A stretch of 64,000 nt of DNA from an uncultured Bacteroidales bacterium (GTDB lineage: Bacteria; Bacteroidota; Bacteroidia; Bacteroidales; Paludibacteraceae): positions 124,001 through 188,000 of the forward strand of contig CAMJJT010000001.1 in NCBI GenBank assembly GCA_946406195.1, written 5' to 3'. The notes under the pieces are model-generated. The model did no database searches. It was not told the origin of the DNA and worked only from the letters and a program-made list of their open reading frames with translations. Positions 51,039-60,327 of the stretch are shown in pieces. A program made the position numbers and the translations under genes. Numbering within the stretch: the first letter of the stretch is position 1; every line of letters starts with the position of its first letter.

Positions 51039-53030
51039 GGTATAGCACCCTTCTTCGGTCTGCACTACCACCACACCGTCTCGTACCACGAGGCGGTTTT
51101 CTCTTTCATCCTCCACCTGTCCGATACCTTGAGGCGCATAGCGTTCCTGACGGATGATATACAGCGTCACGACGTCATAATCATAACTGACAATAACATA
51201 CGTACGCGTCGGAACATCTTGAACGAAAGACGATAACCGGAACTTATTCTCTACGGCGTACTTCTTTCCTTTATAACTCAATTCGGTCCATCCGTTCACT
51301 ACCGTACTATCCAGCACTAAATAGCGACAAACATCGATGGAATCGATACTTTCTGGTGCTTTTTCCGGCAAAACCTCCTCATTCATTCCTATCCGGAAAG
51401 GCTCTGTCGGAGACAGTTCAGGTACTCCGAAATAATTCATAAACCGTCCGACCACACCGGACAAAGGATCACCGGCTTTCACATCCGCACCGTACCGTTT
51501 ACCTGTCACGCCGTCCCCGCGGTCAAATAGCAACATACTGCCGGTTTCATCGCGTACATAGATATAGTTGTCATATTTCTTGGTAACCACTACATCGTTC
51601 AGATAAGTCATCGCGTAGTCTGCCGACTCAACTGCCTCGCTCACGTTTTTCTTACGTTCCAGATGCAGCAGAACCAAAACCGACGTTTGTACATCGCCGG
51701 ACGTAAACAACAAAGTATCCGTATAATGACCCGCTTGAATGACATTATACGTAATCGTCAATACGTCTCCGTCACGATCTAAAATATCCGATGAAAGCGA
51801 GAAGAATTGCGTATTGGTATGAGTCACTTGAATATCCTCAGACAAAAGATTTGCATTGATCTCAATAGTCTTCGCTCCGGAAGTCTCGGTCGTTATTCCG
51901 AAGTTTACCATCGGCGCTATAATAGCCGCTACATCTCCGATAGCTTCCACACGGCGATAGAGACAAACCGGAGTCTGCGAACGCTCTGCGTAACAAGCAA
52001 AAAGCGTAGGATTATTCGAGGCGTTATACTGAATAATCTTCGCCAGACTGTTACCCTTGTTGGTAATCACCGCCTCGCCTCCATTTTCAATCCTTATATC
52101 CCAATAACCGTAGTTCCCGTAAGTCTGCTCGCTGACTACATCCGTCCAAAGCGCCAAACGGTTCTTGGTGCGTCCTCCCGACGCCACCAAATAAGCTTCT
52201 TCGTATCGTAACTCGTCTTGGAAGATATACGATTTTTCTCCGTTGAAATCGGCGATATGTAGGGTATAGATCGCTCTTTCATCTGCCTCCACGTGCATAC
52301 GGTCAGACGAATAGTGCGCCTTGATAGCATGTATATTATTGACACTCTCGTACTCGTCAAAATAACCCATTATATAGTTCACACCCTCTTTATAGACACC
52401 GAAGATCACTTGGTCGGAGTCCTCTAACTGCGCCACATCCGTCACCAACTGATAAGTATCCATCGTGAAGACAGTGCTACCTCCTGCGCCCGAACGGATA
52501 GTGACAGAGTTGATATAAATAGCGTTCTCGGTACACTTAACCCATAACTTGATTTTACCACTCTGCGGAGTCGCAAAAGTTACGATGGAATCGCGGTTAT
52601 ATACACCTTCTCCACTGCTCGCCGGTTTGGTCACAACGATACTATCCGGTCCGTTTTCACCTACCTGCACGTAGATCACTCCGCGTCCCCTACTGCTGTT
52701 CTGACAGAAATTGACCGTCACGCGTCGTACCTCTTCAAAAGCCAAGACAGACGTACACCCTGCTCCGCTGGTACCTGTTTTGACACCCACGCCGCACGAA
52801 TAAAGTCTCCCGTCCGCGGCATTTCGTCCGGCGGCATACTCAGTCGCCTCTTTATCACAAACCCAGCCGTCCGTCTTTCCGTCACAGGCATTTGCTCCCA
52901 CTCTACTTGCCCATTTCAACGAAGTAAACGTATAAGTCGTCACACCTCCTGCTACAGACAGCGGAAAAAGAAACAAAAGGAATGTACAAAGACTCAAAGT
53001 ACCCAGTACCAATTGATTGTGTGATTTCAT
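51015..53030 (-). CDS. Large secreted Bacteroidales protein
   Basis: Signal peptide, beta-rich, C-terminal VVQTEEGCYTLQGEKIF. Confidence 0.65.
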   Translation of the reverse strand: MKSHNQLVLGTLSLCTFLLFLFPLSVAGGVTTYTFTSLKWASRVGANACDGKTDGWVCDKEATEYAAGRNAADGRLYSCGVGVKTGTSGAGCTSVLAFEEVRRVTVNFCQNSSRGRGVIYVQVGENGPDSIVVTKPASSGEGVYNRDSIVTFATPQSGKIKLWVKCTENAIYINSVTIRSGAGGSTVFTMDTYQLVTDVAQLEDSDQVIFGVYKEGVNYIMGYFDEYESVNNIHAIKAHYSSDRMHVEADERAIYTLHIADFNGEKSYIFQDELRYEEAYLVASGGRTKNRLALWTDVVSEQTYGNYGYWDIRIENGGEAVITNKGNSLAKIIQYNASNNPTLFACYAERSQTPVCLYRRVEAIGDVAAIIAPMVNFGITTETSGAKTIEINANLLSEDIQVTHTNTQFFSLSSDILDRDGDVLTITYNVIQAGHYTDTLLFTSGDVQTSVLVLLHLERKKNVSEAVESADYAMTYLNDVVVTKKYDNYIYVRDETGSMLLFDRGDGVTGKRYGADVKAGDPLSGVVGRFMNYFGVPELSPTEPFRIGMNEEVLPEKAPESIDSIDVCRYLVLDSTVVNGWTELSYKGKKYAVENKFRLSSFVQDVPTRTYVIVSYDYDVVTLYIIRQERYAPQGIGQVEDERENRLVVRDGVVVVQTEEGCYTLQGEKIF

Positions 53031-53093
53031 GCTATTAACAATTTAACGTCACAAAGTGACCATTTTAACGATTTAACGTTTGCTTTAGCAAAC

Positions 53094-54017
53094 CTATTTA
53101 TATGCCGCCACGATCTTCTTCACCAGCGGATGACGGACGATATCTTTCTCGTTGAATTCGATGATTCTTATACCTTTTATATTATGGAATCGCTCCATCG
53201 CATCGCGTAATCCGGATTGCTGGGAAGGGGGCAAATCGATCTGGGTCAAGTCACCGGTAACAATCATCTTTCCGCCAAGTCCCAGACGGGTAAGGAACAT
53301 CTTCAGTTGGAGCGCCGTTGTGTTCTGCGCCTCATCCAAGATCACCACGGCATCGGAGAGTGTCCGTCCACGCATGAAAGCCAACGGCGCAATCTGAATA
53401 GTGCCTTTCTCCATGTATTCTGCCAACTTAGCCGCAGGGATCATGTCCTGCAACGCATCGTAAAGAGGTTGCAGATACGGATCGATCTTCTCCTTCATGT
53501 CTCCGGGCAGAAAGCCTAATTTCTCGCCGGCCTCCACCGCCGGACGGGAGAGGATGATACGACGTACCTCTTTATTCTTCAATGCCCTTACAGCAAGAGA
53601 TATCGCCGTATAAGTCTTACCGCTACCTGCCGGACCGACCGCAAAGAGCAGGTCATTCTCTTCGTATGCCCGAACGAGTGCCTGTTGGTTGACCGAACGG
53701 GCATAAATAGATTTGCCGTTCACGCCATGAAGGATGAGATTATCAGTAGCCTGCTCATGAGGCTTGTCGCCATGCAAGAGTAGGAGCACATCCTGCTCGG
53801 TAAGACGGTTATTGCGTATGCAGAACTGCTCGCAGAGCCGCAGTGATTTCTCAAACTGCGACACCGCCGTTTCTCCACCCGTCACCTTCACCTGATACCC
53901 TCTCGCTACAACGCGTACGTCCGGGTGTTGGTTCTTGAGACAAAGGATATTGCAGTTATTCACGCCGTAAAAGGTCGGCGTATCGAGGGAATCCTGAAGA
54001 GTAATTATTGTTTCCAT
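53094..54017 (-). CDS. phoH: PhoH family protein
   Basis: FAVGPAGSGKTYTAISLAVRALKNKEVRRIILSRPAVEAGEKLGFLPGDMKEK. Confidence 0.93.
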   Translation of the reverse strand: METIITLQDSLDTPTFYGVNNCNILCLKNQHPDVRVVARGYQVKVTGGETAVSQFEKSLRLCEQFCIRNNRLTEQDVLLLLHGDKPHEQATDNLILHGVNGKSIYARSVNQQALVRAYEENDLLFAVGPAGSGKTYTAISLAVRALKNKEVRRIILSRPAVEAGEKLGFLPGDMKEKIDPYLQPLYDALQDMIPAAKLAEYMEKGTIQIAPLAFMRGRTLSDAVVILDEAQNTTALQLKMFLTRLGLGGKMIVTGDLTQIDLPPSQQSGLRDAMERFHNIKGIRIIEFNEKDIVRHPLVKKIVAAYK

Positions 54018-54393
54018 CTATACAAATCGTCTGTGCCCCGTTAGAGAGCAACAGATATGGTACATTGAGTTTTCGGTTATACGTGATAGCCTGATCTAAG
54101 GTCTTTTGTGTCAAGGGGACTGTCTCTGCCTTACATTCGATGAGCATCAAGGGGTGCATCTCCTTATCGTACACGACCGCATCGCAACGTTGGTTAATTG
54201 AGAATTGACAATTGACAATTGACAATTTTTCCAGAGGCACCTCTACCGCGATGAGCGAAGCGGGATACCCCCCTTCACTCACCATGCGGTGTAATAACTG
54301 CTGGCGGATCCACTCTTCGGGTGTCAAACGAACCCAACGGCGACGCCATTCACAGAAGATCTGCTCCTTGTTGTTTTGAACACGCGTCCTCAT
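53956..54393 (-). CDS. HSDR_N-like (type I restriction R N-terminal) nuclease-fold protein
   Basis: RLTPEEWIRQQLLHRMV, RCDAVVYDKEMHPLMLIECKA. Confidence 0.75.
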   Translation of the reverse strand: MRTRVQNNKEQIFCEWRRRWVRLTPEEWIRQQLLHRMVSEGGYPASLIAVEVPLEKLSIVNCQFSINQRCDAVVYDKEMHPLMLIECKAETVPLTQKTLDQAITYNRKLNVPYLLLSNGAQTICIDGNNNYSSGFPRYADLLRRE

Positions 54394-54420
54394 GACAGAC
54401 CGCTCCGCTGTTAGACTTAT

Positions 54421-56133
54421 TTACTTCAAGTAATTATCTTTGAGGGAGCAAGTACGGTTGAGGACAAGATGTCCGGGTTTAGAATCGTCGTCCACCACAA
54501 AGTAACCTTGTTTGAGTAACTGGAAATGATCGCCTTGCTGCGCTTTTGCCAACGATGCTTCTACCTTAGCGCTCACCACTTTGAGGCTGTCGGGGTTGAG
54601 CAGGTCGCGGAAATCACCTTCCTCAGCGCTCGGGTTCTCCACCGCAAAGAGACGGTCATAAAGACGTACCTCCGCCTCTACGGCAGAGTTGCACTCCACC
54701 CAGTTGATGGTAGCTTTAGTCTTGCGGTTACCGCCTTCCGTGCCCGATTTGGAGTTCGGGTCGTAGGTAGCATAGACGGTTGTGATCTTTCCGTTCTCGT
54801 CCTTCTCGCAACCTGTAGCTTGGATGATATACGACGCTTTGAGACGTACTTCGCGCCCACCCGGGGAGAGACGGTAGAACTTATTATCTGCCTCTTCGAG
54901 GAAGTCTCCGCGTTCGATCCAAAGTTCCTTGCCGAACTTCATCTCACGCGTACCGAGTTCCTCATGTCCGTCGATGTTCTCAGCGATAATAGTCTCGCCT
55001 TCGCCCTCATAGTTGGTGATCACTAATTTAACCGGATCGAAGATAGCGCATACACGCGGTGCGGTCTCTTTGAGATCCTCACGTATAACGTGCTCCAACA
55101 GTCCTTGGTCAATCATTCCTTCCACCTTCGTGTACCCGATCTTATCCATGAACGTACGGATAGCCTGCGGAGTGTATCCACGACGACGCAGACCGCATAC
55201 AGTCGGCATACGCGGGTCGTCCCAACCGGCTACCAAACCCTCTTTGACGAGCTGTAACATCTTACGCTTCGACATGACAGTATAGGTGATATTGAGGCGG
55301 TTGAACTCACGCTGTTTTGGACGATAGTCGGGTCCGTAAGGCGAGAGTCCGGCGAAGTTCTCGCCTGTTATCTGATCCAAGAAATAGTCATAGAGCGGAC
55401 GGTGCACCTCAAACTCGAGCGTACAGATCGAATGGGTCACACCCTCGAAATAATCGGACTGTCCGTGGGCAAAGTCATACATCGGATATACCTTCCATTT
55501 CGTACCCGTACGATGGTGCGGATGGGAAGTGATGATACGGTACATAATCGGATCGCGGAAATGCATGTTCGGATTCGCCATGTCAATCTTGGCGCGCAGT
55601 ACCATCTTGCCTTCCTCTATCTCACCGCGCTGCATCGCCTCAAAGAGACGTAAGTTCTCCTCAATCGGACGGTCGCGGTACGGCGAAGCCACACCGGGTT
55701 CAGTCGGCGTTCCTTTCTGCTCAGCAATCTGCTCAGCAGTCTGCTCATCTACATACGCCTTGCCCTCTTTGATGAATCGGATAGCAAGGTCGTAGAGCTG
55801 CTGGAAATAATCGGAGGCATAATAGATCTGTCCCCATTTGAAACCCAACCAAGCGATGTCACGCTCGATGGTCTCTACATACTCCGTGTCCTCCTTTGCA
55901 GGGTTGGTGTCGTCAAAACGCAGGTTACATACACCGTTGTATTTCTCCGCGATACCGAAATCCATGCATATCGCCTTGACATGACCGATATGCAGGTATC
56001 CGTTCGGCTCAGGCGGGAAACGGGTCTGAATACGTCCGTTATTCACTCCCTCTGCCAAGTCTTTTTCTACAATTTGCTCAATAAAATTGAGACTGCGAGC
56101 CTCTTGCTCATTTTCACATTTATTCGTTTCCAT
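54421..56133 (-). CDS. glnS: Glutamine--tRNA ligase
   Basis: TRFPPEPNGYLHIGHVKAICMDFG, VMSKRKMLQLV. Start at METNKCENEQ. Confidence 0.93.
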   Translation of the reverse strand: METNKCENEQEARSLNFIEQIVEKDLAEGVNNGRIQTRFPPEPNGYLHIGHVKAICMDFGIAEKYNGVCNLRFDDTNPAKEDTEYVETIERDIAWLGFKWGQIYYASDYFQQLYDLAIRFIKEGKAYVDEQTAEQIAEQKGTPTEPGVASPYRDRPIEENLRLFEAMQRGEIEEGKMVLRAKIDMANPNMHFRDPIMYRIITSHPHHRTGTKWKVYPMYDFAHGQSDYFEGVTHSICTLEFEVHRPLYDYFLDQITGENFAGLSPYGPDYRPKQREFNRLNITYTVMSKRKMLQLVKEGLVAGWDDPRMPTVCGLRRRGYTPQAIRTFMDKIGYTKVEGMIDQGLLEHVIREDLKETAPRVCAIFDPVKLVITNYEGEGETIIAENIDGHEELGTREMKFGKELWIERGDFLEEADNKFYRLSPGGREVRLKASYIIQATGCEKDENGKITTVYATYDPNSKSGTEGGNRKTKATINWVECNSAVEAEVRLYDRLFAVENPSAEEGDFRDLLNPDSLKVVSAKVEASLAKAQQGDHFQLLKQGYFVVDDDSKPGHLVLNRTCSLKDNYLK

Positions 56134-56160
56134 ATTATAGATATATTCATTTTTCACATT

Positions 56161-56877
56161 TTACGCCCTCACGATGCCTCTCGTAGAACGCCGCACAAAA
56201 TCAATGATCATGTCTCTTTCCGGACTAACCGGCATCGTTGCCTCTATATGATCGAGTGCTTGCGTAGTATTCATACCTCCCTGATAAAGAAGGCGATAGA
56301 CCTCCTGAATCGTATGAATCTGGTCGGGAGTGAACCCGCGGCGGTTGAGACCCACGGAGTTGATTCCGCAGAAAGCGATAGGGTCACGCGCAACGATAGC
56401 AAAAGGCGGAATATCTTTGTTGATCTTCGAGCCTCCCTGTATCATGACGTGTCCGCCGATATGCGTGAACTGGTGAACCAAAGTGCCTCCTCCAATCACC
56501 GCATAATCGTCTATCTCCACCTCGCCTGCCAACTGGGTGACATTAGACATGATAATATTATCATGCAGGATACAATCATGCGCTACATGGCAGTATGCCA
56601 TGATGAGGTTGTTATTCCCGACCACCGTTTTGCCTTTACTAGCCGTACCGCGATGGATCGTGACAAACTCACGGAGCACACAGTTATCGCCGATAATAGT
56701 CCAAGTCTCTTCTCCTTTGTATTTCAAATCCTGCGGAACGGCACCGATCACCGCCGAAGGAAAAACATGACAGTTGTCGCCAATAATCACATTATCATCA
56801 ATATATGCAAACGCATCGATGGTCACGTTCTTACCAATCTGCGCTTTCGGGCTCACATATGCTAAAGGACTAATCAT
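56161..56877 (-). CDS. lpxA: UDP-N-acetylglucosamine acyltransferase
   Basis: Hexapeptide repeats; AYCHVAHDCILHDNIIMSN, NSVGLNRRGF. Confidence 0.94.
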   Translation of the reverse strand: MISPLAYVSPKAQIGKNVTIDAFAYIDDNVIIGDNCHVFPSAVIGAVPQDLKYKGEETWTIIGDNCVLREFVTIHRGTASKGKTVVGNNNLIMAYCHVAHDCILHDNIIMSNVTQLAGEVEIDDYAVIGGGTLVHQFTHIGGHVMIQGGSKINKDIPPFAIVARDPIAFCGINSVGLNRRGFTPDQIHTIQEVYRLLYQGGMNTTQALDHIEATMPVSPERDMIIDFVRRSTRGIVRA

Positions 56878-56904
56878 ATTATTTTCGATTTAAGGATGTA
56901 CGAT

Positions 56905-57807
56905 TTATTCGGATAAGATTTGGTTTCTCAATCGGCGGATACACTGCGTATTAAAGGTATGTCCGGGCTTATACGCCACCACTTTCCCTTGTAATCGCAG
57001 TCCCAAAAGCGACACGTCTCCGATGATATCCAGCAACTTATGACGCGCCGGTTCGTTAGGGTAGTTCAGCGGTGAGAGATAACCTAACTTGGTAGCATCC
57101 AAATGCGGCTGACCTAATTTGTCGCAGAAATAATCCATACCCGACTGCGACAACTCTTGCTCGTAGATCACGAGCGCGTTCTTGAGGTCTCCTCCCTTAA
57201 TCAGTCCTACGCGCAGCAAAGGTTCTATCTCACGTACAAAACAGAACGTACGCGCCGAAGAGATATCTTGCGGATAATCCTTCAAGTCTGTCAGCGTAGC
57301 ATGCTGCTCTCGGAGAATATTAGACTGAAAAGAGATCGTCACATCCACCTCATAATGGTCACATGGTTCGATACGCATACTATGTCCGTGCTCAGAGATA
57401 TACTCGATAGGTTCTTTGACCACATAAACCTCCTGCTCCGCATCCTGCTCTACCAAACCGACACGCTGTATCTCCTGTACAAACAAACGGGCACTGCCAT
57501 CCAAGATAGGCATCTCCGGGGCATCCACATCGATAATACAGTTATCCACACCCAAGGCATATAACGCGCTGAGCGCATGTTCCACCGTGCTGATCTTCCA
57601 TTTACCACGCTCCAACACCGTACCGCGCTCCGTACCGGACACATAATCCGCCAAGGCTTGATGGCATGGTTGTCCGGGCAGGTCCACACGACGCAGACAG
57701 ATACCCGTATTCTCCTTGGCTGGATGGAAAGTAGCGGTTACAAACAAACCCGTATGCAATCCGACCGAACGGAGGGTAAAACTTTCTTTTATTGTATGTT
57801 GTTTCAT
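56905..57807 (-). CDS. lpxC: UDP-3-O-acyl-N-acetylglucosamine deacetylase
   Basis: STVEHALSALYALGVDNCIIDVDAPEMPILDGSA, HKLLDIIGDVSLLG. No FabZ domain. Confidence 0.94.
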   Translation of the reverse strand: MKQHTIKESFTLRSVGLHTGLFVTATFHPAKENTGICLRRVDLPGQPCHQALADYVSGTERGTVLERGKWKISTVEHALSALYALGVDNCIIDVDAPEMPILDGSARLFVQEIQRVGLVEQDAEQEVYVVKEPIEYISEHGHSMRIEPCDHYEVDVTISFQSNILREQHATLTDLKDYPQDISSARTFCFVREIEPLLRVGLIKGGDLKNALVIYEQELSQSGMDYFCDKLGQPHLDATKLGYLSPLNYPNEPARHKLLDIIGDVSLLGLRLQGKVVAYKPGHTFNTQCIRRLRNQILSE

Positions 57808-58820
57808 TTCTCTTTAGCTGCTTGTTTGAATTTAACGACAGCGCGACGCCATAAACCGGCATCGATCGCCGGATAACCCATATACGTACCAGGTTTGCGG
57901 ATGGAGTTAGGCACACCGGTCTGCGCACCAAAGACACAATTATCTGCTATCTCGATATGTCCGGCAACTCCTACCTGTCCGGCTAAGATACAATGCGCAC
58001 CGATCTTCGTACTACCGGCTATACCAACCTGCGCACAAAGGAAAGTGGATTCGCCAATCTCTACATTATGTGCAATCTGCACAAGGTTATCGATCTTCGC
58101 ATTTTTACGCACAACCGTCGAACCCATCATCGCACGGTCAAGGGTGGTGTTTGCCCCGATCTCCACATCATCTTCAATGATGACATTACCAATCTGCGGA
58201 ATCTTTTGGTTCACGCCCTGTGCATCGGGCTCAAAACCAAAACCATCCGAGCCTACTACTACCCCGGCATGGAGGATGCAATACGCTCCTATTTGGCTAT
58301 GGGCGTACACCTTCGCACCCGCGTACAACACAGTATGGTCGCCAATCGTCACATTATCACCGATATAGACGTTCGGATAAATCTGCACGCCCTGCCCCAA
58401 ACGGACGTTCTTGCCTATATAGGCAAAAGCTCCCACATAGGCATCCTGCGGCACAACTACCCCTTCACTGACGAAAGAAGGTTGCTCTATCCCCTGTTTG
58501 GGCGGGTTCATCGCTTTGGAAACGATGCCTAACAACTGACCCATAGCACCACGGGCGTTTTCCACTAAGATCACAGCACCGCCAGCTTTTCCTTCTCCCT
58601 CCGGAAAAGTAATTTTGCCCTCCACCACACTGCGCGTGATAAGCACCACCCCTGCTTTGGTCTGCTGCAAATACGGCAGGTATTTATCCTCCGTAATAAA
58701 TGCCAGTTGGTGCGGCTGTGCCTGTTCTATCGGCGCTACGTCACTGACTTTAGCGTTTGAATTGCCGTATAAGGCGCCGCCTAACAAGTTTGCTATCTGT
58801 TGTGCACTAAATTCCATCAA
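57804..58820 (-). CDS. lpxD: UDP-3-O-(3-hydroxyacyl)glucosamine N-acyltransferase
   Basis: IGDNVTIGDHTVLYAGAKVYAHSQIGAYCILHAGVVVGSDGFGF hexapeptides. Confidence 0.94.
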   Translation of the reverse strand: MMEFSAQQIANLLGGALYGNSNAKVSDVAPIEQAQPHQLAFITEDKYLPYLQQTKAGVVLITRSVVEGKITFPEGEGKAGGAVILVENARGAMGQLLGIVSKAMNPPKQGIEQPSFVSEGVVVPQDAYVGAFAYIGKNVRLGQGVQIYPNVYIGDNVTIGDHTVLYAGAKVYAHSQIGAYCILHAGVVVGSDGFGFEPDAQGVNQKIPQIGNVIIEDDVEIGANTTLDRAMMGSTVVRKNAKIDNLVQIAHNVEIGESTFLCAQVGIAGSTKIGAHCILAGQVGVAGHIEIADNCVFGAQTGVPNSIRKPGTYMGYPAIDAGLWRRAVVKFKQAAKEK

Positions 58821-58840
58821 GCCATTTACTATTTAGTCAT

Positions 58841-60088
58841 TTACAATGTACCATTTATCGGGTCCAAGCGATACTTAAACAAATATCGCTTGATCGGTTT
58901 GCGTGTGAGTGACGCGAGATCCAAGATCTCACTGGCATCAGATATATCGCGGATCGTACCATCCGAATATAAGATATCAATCGAATCAGCCTTCTCCGAA
59001 TACGTATTACTGGTAGATACGTGCTCGCTCCACAAATATTCCGCTTCCTTCTCCGTAATCCCCAGTTTAGCAGCATACTCTTTATCCAAAGCCTTTTTCT
59101 GCTCCTCGTTCAGAGCTTCACTCAGCAATTCGCCGCGGAAAAGTTGGCGGTTGATGAACGATTTACTGAGAACACTGAGCACTTTGTCTCCGCCTGCAAT
59201 CCATGCCTTGATGGCGCAGAGTACATCATTATCATCCAGCAGCGCATACTGCTCCAAGGCTTCGCTGGTAGGCGAAAACATATCAAAAGAAACGGGTTGG
59301 TACAAGAAATAACGCAACGCCGGAGAGCAGAAGAGTTCGTCCTTGGTCGTACGTGCCAACTCTTTTGCTCGGCTGAGAATCTTAATCAGATGTTGCTCCG
59401 CTGCTACAGAAGTCTTATGCAGATAGACCTGCCAATACATCAACCTACGCGCCACCAGAAATTTCTCCACCGAATAGATGCCTTTCACCTGCACCACCAA
59501 CTTATCGTTGCGCACATCCAGCATCTTCAGTAATCGTTCGCTCGCCACACGCCCCTCCTGCACGCCTGTAAAAAAGGAGTCGCGACAGAGATAATCCATC
59601 CGGTCAACATCCAACTGACTGCTGATGAGTTGATGCAGGAAATGCTTCGGGTACTCGTTGCGGAAGATAGAGATGGCGGTATCCAATTGTCCGTTTAGAT
59701 CAATATTGATACGTTCCATCATCAGCAGCGATATATCTTCGTGCGTCACGCCATCCACCAGCGTGCGTTCCAACACATGCGAAAACGGTCCGTGCCCTAC
59801 ATCGTGCAACAGAATAGCAATCATCGCCGAAGTAGCCTCATGCTCTGTTATCTCCACGCCTTTCAATCGCAACGAACTGATAGCCTCTTGCATCAGATGC
59901 ATTGCTCCCAACGAATGACCGAAACGGCTATGCATCGCACCCGGATACACCAAATAGGAAAGACCCAACTGACGAATACGGTTCAATCGCTGCACGTATG
60001 GGTGCTGCAGCACATCGTATATCAACTCGTTCGGCAATGACAGAAAACCGAAAACAGGGTCATTGATTATCTTACGTTTATTAGCCAT
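58841..60088 (-). CDS. HD-domain phosphohydrolase
   Basis: MHSRFGHSLGAMHLM, LHDVGHGPFSHVLE, DVDRMDYLCRD. Confidence 0.9.
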   Translation of the reverse strand: MANKRKIINDPVFGFLSLPNELIYDVLQHPYVQRLNRIRQLGLSYLVYPGAMHSRFGHSLGAMHLMQEAISSLRLKGVEITEHEATSAMIAILLHDVGHGPFSHVLERTLVDGVTHEDISLLMMERINIDLNGQLDTAISIFRNEYPKHFLHQLISSQLDVDRMDYLCRDSFFTGVQEGRVASERLLKMLDVRNDKLVVQVKGIYSVEKFLVARRLMYWQVYLHKTSVAAEQHLIKILSRAKELARTTKDELFCSPALRYFLYQPVSFDMFSPTSEALEQYALLDDNDVLCAIKAWIAGGDKVLSVLSKSFINRQLFRGELLSEALNEEQKKALDKEYAAKLGITEKEAEYLWSEHVSTSNTYSEKADSIDILYSDGTIRDISDASEILDLASLTRKPIKRYLFKYRLDPINGTL

Positions 60089-60240
60089 AAATACAAAATG
60101 CGTGCAAAGATACTACTTTTTTTATAGAGTTATGTGTAAAAATTGACACTTTTAACTATTTATGTGCAAAATTTAACGTTTCTATCATTTTTTCTTGCAT
60201 ACATGGGAAAAATGTTGTACCTTTGTACCCGATTTTGATA

Positions 60241-60326
60241 GCCGCGGTGGTGGAATCGGTAGACACGAAGGACTTAAAATCCTTTGGCCAGTGATGGCTG
60301 TGCGGGTTCAAGTCCCGCCCGCGGTA
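60241..60326 (+). tRNA. tRNA-Leu(UAA)
   Basis: Acceptor GCCGCGG/CCGCGGT, anticodon stem AAGGA-CTTAAAA-TCCTT (TAA), long variable arm, T-arm GCGGG-TTCAAGT-CCCGC. Confidence 0.95.
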
Positions 60327-60327
60327 C

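Noticed and set aside
55981-56865. 294-aa ORF opposite lpxA and the glnS start
   Set aside because: Antisense to conserved lpxA; no family signature.
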